In this document: positions 35,439-44,395 of the stretch, in pieces | Layout of the letters: each line of letters begins with the position of its first letter | How positions within the stretch are numbered: the stretch's first letter is position 1 | Position numbers and translations under genes: made by a program | Source of the DNA: Pelagimonas sp. | Lineage (GTDB): Bacteria; Pseudomonadota; Alphaproteobacteria; Rhodobacterales; Rhodobacteraceae | Assembly (NCBI GenBank): GCA_025210345.1 | Contig: JAOARX010000006.1 | Span: forward strand, 1-64,000 | DNA: 64,000 nucleotides | Direction: 5' to 3' | Notes under the pieces: generated by a model | Told to the model about the DNA's origin: nothing | What the model saw: only the letters and a program-made list of their open reading frames with translations | Databases searched by the model: none

Positions 35439-36705
35439 TGATTTTCAACCCGAGCTTCTTGTGTACCACACGCGTTAGCAGGCTTTTGTAAAGCAGTATC
35501 GACAGCAATGTGCCAATCGCAGCCCCATTCAGACCCATCGCAGCAACCAATCCCGCGTTTGCAACAATATTGAGCAAAGTGGCGATCACAATGGCCTGTA
35601 ATGTTTCACGTTCATGTCCGCTCATGCTGAGCAGATTGACCGCCGATCCAAAGGAAGCATTGATTGTATGAGCCAAGGATAAGATCAGCAAAGGCAGATA
35701 GGCCGGTGCAAATTCCGGGCCAAACAGCCAAACCAACAGGTGCTGCCCGAAGATGCCAAAACCAAACAGGACAATCAGGCTGCACCCCAAAGAAAACCGG
35801 GCGCTTTTTCGTACGAGCCGCTCAAGCTTGTCGCGTTCGTTTTGGCGATAGAGCGCGGCGATCTGCGGGGTGATCAAGGTTGAAATCACCTGAAGCCCAA
35901 ATATCACCAGGCTGGCCATGGTCACGGCCGGGCGGTAAATACCGACATCCGCATCAGACAAAAACATACGGATCATCACAATATCGATGTTGTTGTTCAG
36001 CGTGGAAATGCCCGCCGTCGCCCCCAGAGCCAACGCAGAAATCAGCATTTCCCGCCCGCCAAAGGGGGTATCGTTTTGCGTCCCAAGGCGTTTGCTTTCA
36101 CGCCAGAGCATGACGCTTCCCAAACCAAATGCCGCCGCAGCCGCAGCCGCATGCCAAAGCAAAGCCTGCGCCGCCGTCAGCTGCTCAGCAGGAGCAAAAA
36201 GTGACATCCACACCAAAACGACACAAAACAGCGCCGGGCGCAGGACCATTTCCGGCAATTGCCCCAAGACAACGCGCCCAACGCCGCGCAGGGCCGCGCT
36301 GCGTAAATTGCCCAGGGCGATCAACGGCACGAGCAAACAACCCGCCAGCAACGTCATGGCCCCGTCATATTGACCGCGCAAAGCCAAAGCCACCAGCGCC
36401 ACAATCAAGGTGGCCACCACGGAAATACCCAGAACCATGCGCCCGGCCCAACGCCATATCGCACCGATGGCGCCGCAGTTTTCTTCGCTAAGACGATAGC
36501 TGGTTTCGCGGATGACAAGCTGGGGCAATCCCATGCGCGCCGGGATGGAAACAATCAGAATAATCGCATAAACAAGCGCGTATTGACCAAAGTTCTCGAG
36601 ATCAAGCAACCGTGCCAAAAGCGCTGTATTGATCACTCCAAAGCCGGCGTTTCCAGCCCGGATGCCCCCGGTGGATGCAAGGGCCAGTTTTCGTTTCGAA
36701 ATCAT
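35428..36705 (-). CDS. wzx: Oligosaccharide flippase, Wzx type
   Basis: 425 residues with about twelve hydrophobic helices, matching the polysaccharide-transporter (MOP/MATE-like) family that flips undecaprenyl-linked repeat units across the inner membrane. The N-terminus ALASTGGIRAGNAGFGVINT, 20 residues, and ARLLDLENFGQYAL are typical. It is the first gene of the leftward polysaccharide operon, 142 bases after the wzc-type gene. Confidence 0.9.
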   Translation of the reverse strand: MISKRKLALASTGGIRAGNAGFGVINTALLARLLDLENFGQYALVYAIILIVSIPARMGLPQLVIRETSYRLSEENCGAIGAIWRWAGRMVLGISVVATLIVALVALALRGQYDGAMTLLAGCLLVPLIALGNLRSAALRGVGRVVLGQLPEMVLRPALFCVVLVWMSLFAPAEQLTAAQALLWHAAAAAAAFGLGSVMLWRESKRLGTQNDTPFGGREMLISALALGATAGISTLNNNIDIVMIRMFLSDADVGIYRPAVTMASLVIFGLQVISTLITPQIAALYRQNERDKLERLVRKSARFSLGCSLIVLFGFGIFGQHLLVWLFGPEFAPAYLPLLILSLAHTINASFGSAVNLLSMSGHERETLQAIVIATLLNIVANAGLVAAMGLNGAAIGTLLSILLYKSLLTRVVHKKLGLKINAF

Positions 36706-36847
36706 CTGCGTCTATTCTGTGCGGGCCAAGTCGTGACCGCAAACCTCCAGAGTTCATCAAACGTCTAAATCACTCAAACAAAACCTGCGGTGTCGTCTTG
36801 AATACAAATCTCTGATCCCGCCGTGTCAGCCCGCTGAAGCTAAACCA

Positions 36848-38995
36848 CTAGCGACCGTAATACCCTTTTCCATAGGCGCCATAGGTCGCGTATTGACCAT
36901 CATATTGGTAACGGTGCATCCGCTTGATATCGATCTGCGACAGGACAAACCCCGTCAGATTTACCCCCACAGATTCCAGCTGAGCCACCCCGGACAGGAC
37001 CTGCGTCTGGTGGGTCACATTCCAATGCACGCAATACAGAACGGAATCACACTGCCGCGCGACGATGCGGGCATCCGCAACCAGCATGACAGGCGGTGTA
37101 TCGATAACGATGTGGTCATATTTCTGGCGCAGCTTGTTCATAAGCTGTTCGAATTGTTGCGACGAAAGAATATCGGCGGCATTTGACTGCCCCGACCGCC
37201 CCATAAGAACATCCGCGCCCAGCTCAAGAGAATGCATCACAGCCTCCTCAATCGTCGTCTCACCCGTGATGATCTGTAGCCAGTTCTGATGCGCTGCGGG
37301 TTTCGCAAGATAGTACTCTAGTGAATGGCGGCGAATATCGCCCTCCAACAACAAAACCCTCTTTCCCAGGCTTGCCAGATTGTTCACCAATCCCAAGGAA
37401 ACAGTGGTTTTGCCCTCACCTGGCACAGTGGATGTCACCATGATAACCTGCGGAGGATTGCCCGCATTCGACATCAGAACGGTTGTCCTGAGATTGCGCA
37501 ACGCCTCCATCGCGGCCGAGGTCTTGTTTTCTTGCAAGAAGGTAAACAACTGTCCACGTGAACGGATCGGAATCTTGGGGATTTCCCCCACCACCGGGAG
37601 ATGGCTGATTGCGGACAACTCACTCGAAGAGCGCACGTTGCTGCGTGAGACTTCCTTGAACAGCGTCACCGCAAACCCCAAACATGCGCCCAAGAACAGA
37701 CACATCATGACAATCAAGCTGCGGCGCGGGGCAAAGGGCCGGTACGGAGGCAAGGCATGCGCCATGATCTGTGCATCCGCACGGACCAGACCCACCTGCA
37801 CAGAGGCCTCTCTCAACCCGGTTAGGAACGTTTGATAGAGCTCTTCGGTCACGCCCAATTCGCGCCGCATCTGGGTATAGCTCTGAAAGAGTTCGGCCTG
37901 CTCAACTGCGCGTTTTTCAAGGCTTTCCCAAGATGCGCTGAGGCTGGCCAGAGCTTGCTCGATACGCACAACTTCGTTTTCCTGCGCCTGGGTCAGCTGA
38001 TCCACCATTGCCAGAAATGCCGCGTCCGTCGCCCCTGTGCCATCAAGAGACTCGGTTGCGCGACCTGCAAAACGCGTCAAACGCGGGTCATCAAAAACAA
38101 GCAGAATACGGGCTTTGTCACGGCTGTCGCCAGCGTCCCTGAGCATGCTCAAACGGACTTTGGCGCTTTCGACCTGTCGGGCCGTGTCGTCGACACGTTT
38201 GCGAAAGTCGATGGCCTGAGATTGCAGCGCTGTAATGGCGGCTTGCGTGATCGATTCGCTTTTGGCTTCTAGCTCCTTGATTTGATCTTCGCGTTCTTGC
38301 AGATCGTTCTCAAGTTCGTTCACCCGTTCAGACATCCAGGTGATGGCCTGTTCGGCTTCTGCGGCTTTCTCAGCCAGCTGTCCGGTAATGTAGGCCTCGG
38401 CCACGGCATTGGCGATGTCGGTGGCAATATAAGGTCGCGAGGCTTCGACGCGGATTTGAAACAGATAGCTGTCATGCCCGCCAATTACGGTAATACCTTC
38501 ACGCACGGCTGCGGTGGTATCGCGCAATTCCTTTGCGTCCTGTTCGGATGGGCTGCGTTCGATCAGCGCCGGCGCCATGCCAATCAGATTGAGGATGGTC
38601 TGCCGAAGCGAAAAACTCGGTTCACGGATCGCGGCATTGAATTCTGGCAGCTTGGTCAGTTCCAGATCCTTGACCACTTTTTCGACAACACGCCGTGAGC
38701 GGATGCGTTCAATCTGCGTGTTGATGGTGGCGGTATCATGTGCACTACCGCTTACGATGCTGCTGAGATCCAGCGGCGCCTGTTCCCGGCTTTTGAATTC
38801 GATGACTGCGGTTGCGCGAAATCGCGGTTCAGCAACGAAATAGGCGTAATAGGCGCCGATAACTCCGATCAGAAGCGCACATAGAAAAATAACATATCGC
38901 CCACCCCGCATGATCGTCCAGAGGCGCTGAAACGTGATTTCATCGTCCATCTGGAGCCTGTTGGATGAGGGTTGAACGTCTTTACTCTGGGTCAT
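36848..38995 (-). CDS. wzc: Wzc-type polysaccharide co-polymerase and tyrosine autokinase
   Basis: 715 residues if started at the ATG at 38995 (MTQSKDVQ); the ATG at 38950 (MDDEITFQ) is also possible and neither has a strong ribosome site. Membrane helices at about 32-53 and 426-446 bracket a periplasmic coiled-coil domain. The cytoplasmic BY-kinase has Walker A VPGEGKTT (about 523-531), Walker A' LLLEGDIRR and Walker B IVIDTPPV. The last 20 residues hold seven tyrosines, the usual autophosphorylation cluster. It sets chain length and export of the Wzx/Wzy-built polymer. No Wza-type channel gene is in the window. Confidence 0.93.
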   Translation of the reverse strand: MTQSKDVQPSSNRLQMDDEITFQRLWTIMRGGRYVIFLCALLIGVIGAYYAYFVAEPRFRATAVIEFKSREQAPLDLSSIVSGSAHDTATINTQIERIRSRRVVEKVVKDLELTKLPEFNAAIREPSFSLRQTILNLIGMAPALIERSPSEQDAKELRDTTAAVREGITVIGGHDSYLFQIRVEASRPYIATDIANAVAEAYITGQLAEKAAEAEQAITWMSERVNELENDLQEREDQIKELEAKSESITQAAITALQSQAIDFRKRVDDTARQVESAKVRLSMLRDAGDSRDKARILLVFDDPRLTRFAGRATESLDGTGATDAAFLAMVDQLTQAQENEVVRIEQALASLSASWESLEKRAVEQAELFQSYTQMRRELGVTEELYQTFLTGLREASVQVGLVRADAQIMAHALPPYRPFAPRRSLIVMMCLFLGACLGFAVTLFKEVSRSNVRSSSELSAISHLPVVGEIPKIPIRSRGQLFTFLQENKTSAAMEALRNLRTTVLMSNAGNPPQVIMVTSTVPGEGKTTVSLGLVNNLASLGKRVLLLEGDIRRHSLEYYLAKPAAHQNWLQIITGETTIEEAVMHSLELGADVLMGRSGQSNAADILSSQQFEQLMNKLRQKYDHIVIDTPPVMLVADARIVARQCDSVLYCVHWNVTHQTQVLSGVAQLESVGVNLTGFVLSQIDIKRMHRYQYDGQYATYGAYGKGYYGR

Positions 38996-39057
38996 ACCGA
39001 CATCACTTAAATCAGGCGAGGGAGGGGCGGAAAAATTGCAAAATTTAACGCCTGACC

Positions 39058-39085
39058 ACTTATCTGCCCTGCCTTGGCAAGTCAA
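39058..39085 (-). promoter_or_regulatory. Possible sigma-70 promoter of wzc
   Basis: On the minus strand TTGACT (39085-39080) and ATAAGT (39063-39058) are spaced by 16 bases, about 60-90 bases upstream of the wzc start. The -35 match is good, the -10 weak. The 223-bp region 38996-39218 also serves the rightward beta-helix gene. Confidence 0.35.
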
Positions 39086-39218
39086 GTATAGGCCGTTGCG
39101 CTATCGGCGGACGCCCGCGAAAGACCGGGTTAAGCGCGATCTAGGACAGTAACATCCATCGTGTGATCGCTCCGGATGAAAAATGAGCGTTACACCCCCA
39201 ACCATAAGGAGTTTAAAC

Positions 39219-41345
39219 ATGGGTCTTTTATTTCATGAGAGCCTGCTCATCGCAAAAGATGATCAGCAACAATCCGTCCCAAGCGCCCGACTGGCACTAT
39301 ATGCCGCAAACAGCGAAACGCTTGTGCCACTCTATCAGGACCCTGACCTGACTATGTTGCAAGCAAACCCGATGACCGCAGATGCGCGGGGGGTCTTTCC
39401 GCTCTGCTATGTGATGGACGGCCAGTATCAGGCCTCAATCCGTGATCCACAGGGCAATACTCTGGTATCGCAGGTCGCGGTAACCGTCGAGCCGGAGGGA
39501 TCTCAGGGGGTTATCCAGGAATTTGCCAATGGAGCAGAGCTGCGCGCTGATCAGAAACTGACCTATAGCAACCAAACTGCGGGAATTATGGCGACGCCGG
39601 GCGATACGCTGCGCGTGGCGGATACAGGATTCGCCTATCAGGTTGCGCCCGAAAGCGAACCCACGCCACATCTCATGACCGCCGGCGGTGTCAAACTCTG
39701 GGTGCTGCCGGACAGTTCGGGGCGGTACCTGGCGCAGGCCATCGATAGCGGGGATATCGGCGCAGATATCAACGCGCTGTTTGCCTATGGCGGCGACGAC
39801 ACCCATGTTTATGTCGGTCCCGGGCAGCATCCCATGGCCACAACAATCAACATGAACCGCACGGTCGGCTCTCATCTGGTTCTGGAAGGTGCCGGTCATT
39901 TGACCACCACGTTCATCCTGGCTTCGGGCGCGTCGACCATCGGGATCGATATGTCGGACCAAGATGAATCCGTCATCCGAGAGCTGCGCGTCAAAGAGGA
40001 TCTGGGCGGACGTTCCTGTCTGTTGGTTTTGGTCGGCGGCACGAGCGCCCGTGTCACTGGCGTCTGGGCTGGAAACTCCAAATATGGGTTTGTCATCGGC
40101 GGAGCCAATCCGCACATGAACGACACTTGGGCCGAGGCCTGCGATTACGGGACGATCATCGCTTCGCGGTTTGCGGATTTCGGCGTGGGCATGACCACCC
40201 CATTTGTCTCTGTAACCGCACCACGCCTGCACCAGCACTATATGTTCAACTGTGGCGCTGCAAACCAGGCAACGCCGACGGGTCTGCTTGTCACGCCAAT
40301 GACGCAGGCCAATGTCTCGGCCCAAAGCGGATCCTTTGCGGACGGCGAAACCGTAACCGGCAGCGTATCGGGCAGTACGGCAACCGTCTGGACCAGCAAC
40401 GACAGCGATATTGTCACCCTGTTGCATCCCTCGGGCGACTTCAGCGCCTCAGAAACGCTGACCGGTGGCACATCAGGTGCGAGCGCGACTGTCGTGAGCA
40501 CCCAGGTCAACGCCATTCGCGACCCGCAATTCACCCAGATAGCACTTACGCAAAATGATCGCTGGGGTGCCGTCATTGACGGGGTCGAAGGTCTTTATAT
40601 GCAGGGCACCGCACGTCGCAACGGCACCAACGCCAGCCATTTCTGCGGTGGGTTGAAGATTGGCAGCAACGTCATCGGCACCCTGAATATGGATCTGATC
40701 GACAATGGTCCGCAAACCACGGGGCATGGCGGGCTTGGATATGGGGTCTATATCGATGGCGACAACGACACCGTCGTCAACGCCACCGGTGGCTTTTGGG
40801 GTAACTCACAGGACGGTGACCAAGACCATGGCTTTTACCTGTCCGCTGCCGAGTTGAACGCCATGGGAGTCGACTTGTCTAAAAACGCGGTCAGCCCCTA
40901 CGAACAGAACGGCTCGGGCGCGGATCTAAAGCTGAGGGCCTGTGCCGGGACAGCCGATGTTGAGCTTTCGGTTGACAGTCTGCGTGTCACCAAACGGTTT
41001 CGTCTGGAAGACATTCCAACCGAAATGACGGCCAGCTATGGGCCCATTACAGTCAACAACACCACCGCAATCGTTGCACAGTCCGATGTGATCAGTGTCG
41101 GAAAGCTCGTTGTTTGGGAATGCTGGCAGACCTCTGCTGGTGGCCTTCTTCAAAGCTTTATGGAAGTCTATATCCATAACGACAATGGGCAAATCACGGC
41201 AAATGTCGTCGAAAAATTCGATACCGGCAATTCCAGCTACTCCATCACCGATCACGGCAACAACCGCTATGATCTGATTGCTGAAAACGCCAACGCCAAC
41301 AACAGAATGTATTTCGGGCGCAAAAGCCGGGTGATATCGGCGTAA
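39219..41345 (+). CDS. Tailspike-like parallel beta-helix protein
   Basis: 708 residues from the ATG at 39219, preceded by TAAGGAG; an upstream ATG at 39183 is less likely. Residues about 20-90 (RLALYAANSETLVPLYQD, then NPMTADARGVFPL) match the N-terminal domain seen in phage tailspikes and tail fibres. The middle is rich in short G/N/T beta turns as in right-handed beta-helix pectate-lyase-like folds. Two copies of an F-x2-GE-x-VTG-x2-SG-x-TATV motif lie at about residues 365-425. No signal peptide is visible. Next to wzc, it could be a polysaccharide depolymerase or an adhesin; no catalytic residues are certain. No other phage genes are near. Confidence 0.6.
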   Translation: MGLLFHESLLIAKDDQQQSVPSARLALYAANSETLVPLYQDPDLTMLQANPMTADARGVFPLCYVMDGQYQASIRDPQGNTLVSQVAVTVEPEGSQGVIQEFANGAELRADQKLTYSNQTAGIMATPGDTLRVADTGFAYQVAPESEPTPHLMTAGGVKLWVLPDSSGRYLAQAIDSGDIGADINALFAYGGDDTHVYVGPGQHPMATTINMNRTVGSHLVLEGAGHLTTTFILASGASTIGIDMSDQDESVIRELRVKEDLGGRSCLLVLVGGTSARVTGVWAGNSKYGFVIGGANPHMNDTWAEACDYGTIIASRFADFGVGMTTPFVSVTAPRLHQHYMFNCGAANQATPTGLLVTPMTQANVSAQSGSFADGETVTGSVSGSTATVWTSNDSDIVTLLHPSGDFSASETLTGGTSGASATVVSTQVNAIRDPQFTQIALTQNDRWGAVIDGVEGLYMQGTARRNGTNASHFCGGLKIGSNVIGTLNMDLIDNGPQTTGHGGLGYGVYIDGDNDTVVNATGGFWGNSQDGDQDHGFYLSAAELNAMGVDLSKNAVSPYEQNGSGADLKLRACAGTADVELSVDSLRVTKRFRLEDIPTEMTASYGPITVNNTTAIVAQSDVISVGKLVVWECWQTSAGGLLQSFMEVYIHNDNGQITANVVEKFDTGNSSYSITDHGNNRYDLIAENANANNRMYFGRKSRVISA

Positions 41346-41425
41346 CGCTATGACGATCAATCAAGCATCATGGGCCGCCACCTTTGACGCGCTATAAGTG
41401 ATGCTTGGTGCCTCGTCCAAAGTCG

Positions 41426-41458
41426 AAACCCGCCACGAACAAGCGGCGGGTTTCTTTT
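41426..41458 (+). terminator. Rho-independent terminator of the beta-helix gene
   Basis: AAACCCGCC and GGCGGGTTT form a 9-bp stem with a 10-base loop, followed by CTTTT. It lies 81 bases after the stop codon. Confidence 0.8.
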
Positions 41459-41726
41459 GAAGGATGCGTAAAACTGCCCTTCGCGTTTGTCGGACAGGCA
41501 GGGCAGGGGCCCCAAAGCGGGCGGCACCTTGGCGGATCTGACACTGTTGGGTCTAATTCCTAAGTTATCCTTAACATATTGTTTTAATTAAACATATAGC
41601 CAAGGTTCGCGGTTTAGCCACAATCCTGCCCCCGTTCAAAACGCTCAGGCGTTTATCCCTATTTCGTGGTTTTCATCTTGCGTTCGCAACTCCAGGGCGC
41701 ACAGCAAACATGGGGGTGTTTGAAGA
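41459..41726. other. Upstream region of the SGNH-RTX gene with AT-rich island
   Basis: 268 bases without a gene. At 41560-41605 there is a marked AT-rich stretch (TAAGTTATCC, then TTAACATATTGTTTTAATTA, 20 bases) in an otherwise GC-rich region. This is the likely promoter or nucleoid-protein target for the secreted esterase gene. No exact hexamer pair is convincing. Confidence 0.4.
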
Positions 41727-43055
41727 ATGTACTTCTTGGCAGGCCAAAGCAATGCGGGTTCCATGTCGAATTCTGACGTGTTTCACGCCGTTTCATCCAA
41801 CGCGGTACCGTTCACGACGGTCATTTCCGGGGGGACGTCTTTGGCGGCAGATGCCGCAAAAGATGATTGGTATCCCGTTCTTGACGACAACCCTGAAACC
41901 GGGGAGTTGGCTGAACAACTTTTTGAGCAAATGCGCGAAACCTTGCAGGCGGGCAACCCCATCAGCGGGCTGATCTGGGTGCAGGGCGAAGCCGATAAGA
42001 ACTCTGACGAAAGCGCAGACAACTACGGCGCCAATCTTTCGGCCTTTCTGGATCGAGTCATCGATGAATTCGGCACTGGATTCCCCATCGTGATTGTTGG
42101 CCTGTCCTCTCAAACACCAATCACCGGGGTAAATGCGACCTTTGCGCAGCGCTGGGAAACCATCCGGGCCGCGCAGCAGGAAATCGCCGATTCCTATGAA
42201 ACAGCGACGTTTCTGGACCCCGATGAGATTGCCTCACTGGCCGAAGTTCCGACCGAAGACATGTTCCGCGATACGCTGCACTACACCTATGATTTTGCGG
42301 GCCTGCTTCTTGAAGAAAGCCTGTCCGCCACATGCGCAGTCAACACGATGGCCAGTGGTGACGATGACGAAACGCTCTTTTTGGGGGCCGGCCATGACAA
42401 CATCATGATGGGCCGGGGCAATGATACCGTGCATGCGGGATCGGGTGACGATCAGATCAATGGCGGCTCTCACAATGATCAGATCTGGGGGGGCGACGGT
42501 GTGGATCGCCTGAGCGGATCACGCGGCCATGACACGCTGTTTGGCGGCGAGGGCGATGACCAGATGTTCGGCAATTCCGGGGCTGATCTTGTGCTGGGTG
42601 AGGCCGGGAATGATTTCATCTCTGGCGGTGGTGGCCATGACACGATTGACGGAGGTATCGGCCAAGATACGCTCACGGGCGGCCACGGAAGCGATCTGCT
42701 GTTCGGCCAAGACGGCGATGATCTGCTTCTGGGCAACCGGGGCAATGATACGTTGATCGGCGGCAGTGGCAATGACACGCTATATGGCGGTCAAGGTCAT
42801 GATACTTTTGTTTTCCGTCCGAATGAGGGAAATGATGTTTTGGCGTCGCCTCGAGCCAATCACGCAGAACGGGCTGGGTTTGATACGGTTCAGGATAGTA
42901 TCCAGTTGCTTGGTTTCACCACCGTCACCACAGAGACTGTTATGAACTTTGTCTCACAGGGTGACGACGGCGCCGTCTTTAGCGCCGAAAACACCGAGAT
43001 CACGTTTTGGCAAGTGGGTGCGGACCTTTTGTCCGTCGACAACTTCCTGTTCTGA
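41727..43055 (+). CDS. Secreted SGNH (CE6/sialate O-acetylesterase-like) esterase with RTX repeats
   Basis: 442 residues. Residues 1-200 form an SGNH hydrolase of the CE6/sialate O-acetylesterase type: GQSNA with Ser8, WVQGEAD at 84-90, and Asp182/His185 in RDTLHY. From about 219 to 360 run glycine- and aspartate-rich nonapeptides (GGxGxDxLx) of the RTX type, which bind calcium and mark type I secretion substrates, ending in a hydrophobic C-terminus (LLSVDNFLF). No Sec signal is present, as expected. The start has only a weak GAAG upstream. A plausible role is deacetylating an O-acetylated surface glycan outside the cell. The secretion ABC transporter must be elsewhere. Confidence 0.8.
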   Translation: MYFLAGQSNAGSMSNSDVFHAVSSNAVPFTTVISGGTSLAADAAKDDWYPVLDDNPETGELAEQLFEQMRETLQAGNPISGLIWVQGEADKNSDESADNYGANLSAFLDRVIDEFGTGFPIVIVGLSSQTPITGVNATFAQRWETIRAAQQEIADSYETATFLDPDEIASLAEVPTEDMFRDTLHYTYDFAGLLLEESLSATCAVNTMASGDDDETLFLGAGHDNIMMGRGNDTVHAGSGDDQINGGSHNDQIWGGDGVDRLSGSRGHDTLFGGEGDDQMFGNSGADLVLGEAGNDFISGGGGHDTIDGGIGQDTLTGGHGSDLLFGQDGDDLLLGNRGNDTLIGGSGNDTLYGGQGHDTFVFRPNEGNDVLASPRANHAERAGFDTVQDSIQLLGFTTVTTETVMNFVSQGDDGAVFSAENTEITFWQVGADLLSVDNFLF

Positions 43056-43067
43056 GCCCTCTGTGCA

Positions 43068-43115
43068 AAACGACACGGGCCTGCTAAATTCAAGCAGGCC
43101 TGAAGGGGGTCGTTT
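43068..43115 (+). terminator. Two-part stem-loop between the esterase and wzy-like genes
   Basis: An inner stem GGCCTGCT/AGCAGGCC (43078-43100) sits within an outer stem AAACGAC/GTCGTTT (43068-43074 with 43109-43115). The run of T is short. It may be a terminator for the esterase gene or a leader structure for the polymerase gene, which begins 15 bases later. Confidence 0.5.
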
Positions 43116-43130
43116 CGTTGCGGGTTTCGT

Positions 43131-44318
43131 ATGAATAAATCAATTTTCTTTGCGACAAGCATCTTCTTGTCGCTGTTATTCGTACCTCATGCTCTTTTGG
43201 GCTTTAACGGCTATTATCTGACCAAGCTGAACGTGGTCCCATCCATAAACGGGGAATTTTACATCGGCGTGATGATGGCGGCGGTGTTCATGGGTTTGTT
43301 CATGCTCTGCGCGCAACTATCCCAATTCTCAAAAACTACTCTAAAGACGCATGTTCACGCAGTAGAATCCCGCCGATCATTTCGCACGATCATCGTTTTG
43401 CTGACTTTGGTGATGTTTGTATTTCTCAGCATTGGTATCGGTGCCAAGCAATCAGGGAATTCGCTGAATTTCCTGATCCGCCTGCTGCCTAGGGAATTGA
43501 TCCTGATCATAACCGTGACCGCCGCGGCAGCCACGTGGAAACGGTTCTGGATTGTGTTGATGTTGCTTAACATTCTGTACTGGGTCGGCATCGGTTCAAA
43601 AGCCTCGCTGTTCCTCGTGGCCCTGACCTTGCTGTATTACCACGCATTGGAAGGCACGCGGATCAGGCCGTCGTATATCCTTTGGGGTGCGGGATTGTCG
43701 CTTTTGCTGCCTGTGTCGTATCTGCTGCCGCTGGCTTCGGAAACAGGCATGTCCATTTTCGGCGTGCTCAAATTTCTCTACGACTCCCCTGATCTCAGCG
43801 CCATGATGTCCTCACGCGTGCTTGGGCGGGTGTCCTGGTTTGACGGGATGTTGCTTACCCCGCGCGATCTTGCCCCGATGGCGCATTTCTCTCTGACGGA
43901 TTTCATTGATGTCGCGCTTGCGGGGTTTGTACCAGGGATGACCGCCAACGAAGCCCCCCTTGGAACCCAGCTTTCTTACCTGTTCCGATCTGGTGCAAAT
44001 CTGGAAAACTTTGCCGGAGCGATCGGCATCCCCGGGGTGTTTAAAATGATGCTCTATAATTTTGGGCTGCCCGGACTTTTGGGCCTTTTGGCAATCATTG
44101 CACTACCCTTAAGCGCAATCATGGCGATGGCCGCCAGCAAAGACCCGTTTTGGTCCCTGCTGGGCTTTGCGGCCTTGGTTTTGTTGATGCTGACCCTGTT
44201 CATTTCAGGCAATGTCGACAGCGCGTTTGGCCGGATCATTCCACTGATCATCTCGGGCATCTTTTACCTGGTCGCAACAAGGCGGCTTTTCCTGGCCAAA
44301 AACTATAGTGTCACGTAG
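43131..44318 (+). CDS. wzy: Polytopic membrane protein, probable Wzy-type polymerase
   Basis: 395 residues with about ten hydrophobic helices and a large loop between residues about 205 and 300 (DLSAMMSSRVLGRVSWFDGM, 20 residues, up to LFRSGANLENFAG). This architecture is that of O-antigen polymerases, which join repeat units in the periplasm. Sequence motifs are weak in this family, so the call rests on topology and on the Wzx and Wzc genes nearby, which need a polymerase. An unrelated oligosaccharide membrane protein is the alternative. Confidence 0.65.
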   Translation: MNKSIFFATSIFLSLLFVPHALLGFNGYYLTKLNVVPSINGEFYIGVMMAAVFMGLFMLCAQLSQFSKTTLKTHVHAVESRRSFRTIIVLLTLVMFVFLSIGIGAKQSGNSLNFLIRLLPRELILIITVTAAAATWKRFWIVLMLLNILYWVGIGSKASLFLVALTLLYYHALEGTRIRPSYILWGAGLSLLLPVSYLLPLASETGMSIFGVLKFLYDSPDLSAMMSSRVLGRVSWFDGMLLTPRDLAPMAHFSLTDFIDVALAGFVPGMTANEAPLGTQLSYLFRSGANLENFAGAIGIPGVFKMMLYNFGLPGLLGLLAIIALPLSAIMAMAASKDPFWSLLGFAALVLLMLTLFISGNVDSAFGRIIPLIISGIFYLVATRRLFLAKNYSVT

Positions 44319-44395
44319 CGCCAACCCGGCAGCCTGAATATGTTCCCATAGGCAAGCTGCTGCAACCACACGCCAACCAGAACATTCAGCCCACT

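Noticed and set aside
39219..41345. Prophage, suggested by the tailspike-like protein
   Set aside because: No capsid, terminase, integrase, lysis or other tail genes are near; the neighbours are wzc and an esterase.
42380..42800. Tandem DNA repeats or a CRISPR-like array
   Set aside because: The periodicity is the protein-level RTX nonapeptide pattern inside a CDS; the DNA units vary in sequence and have no unique spacers.
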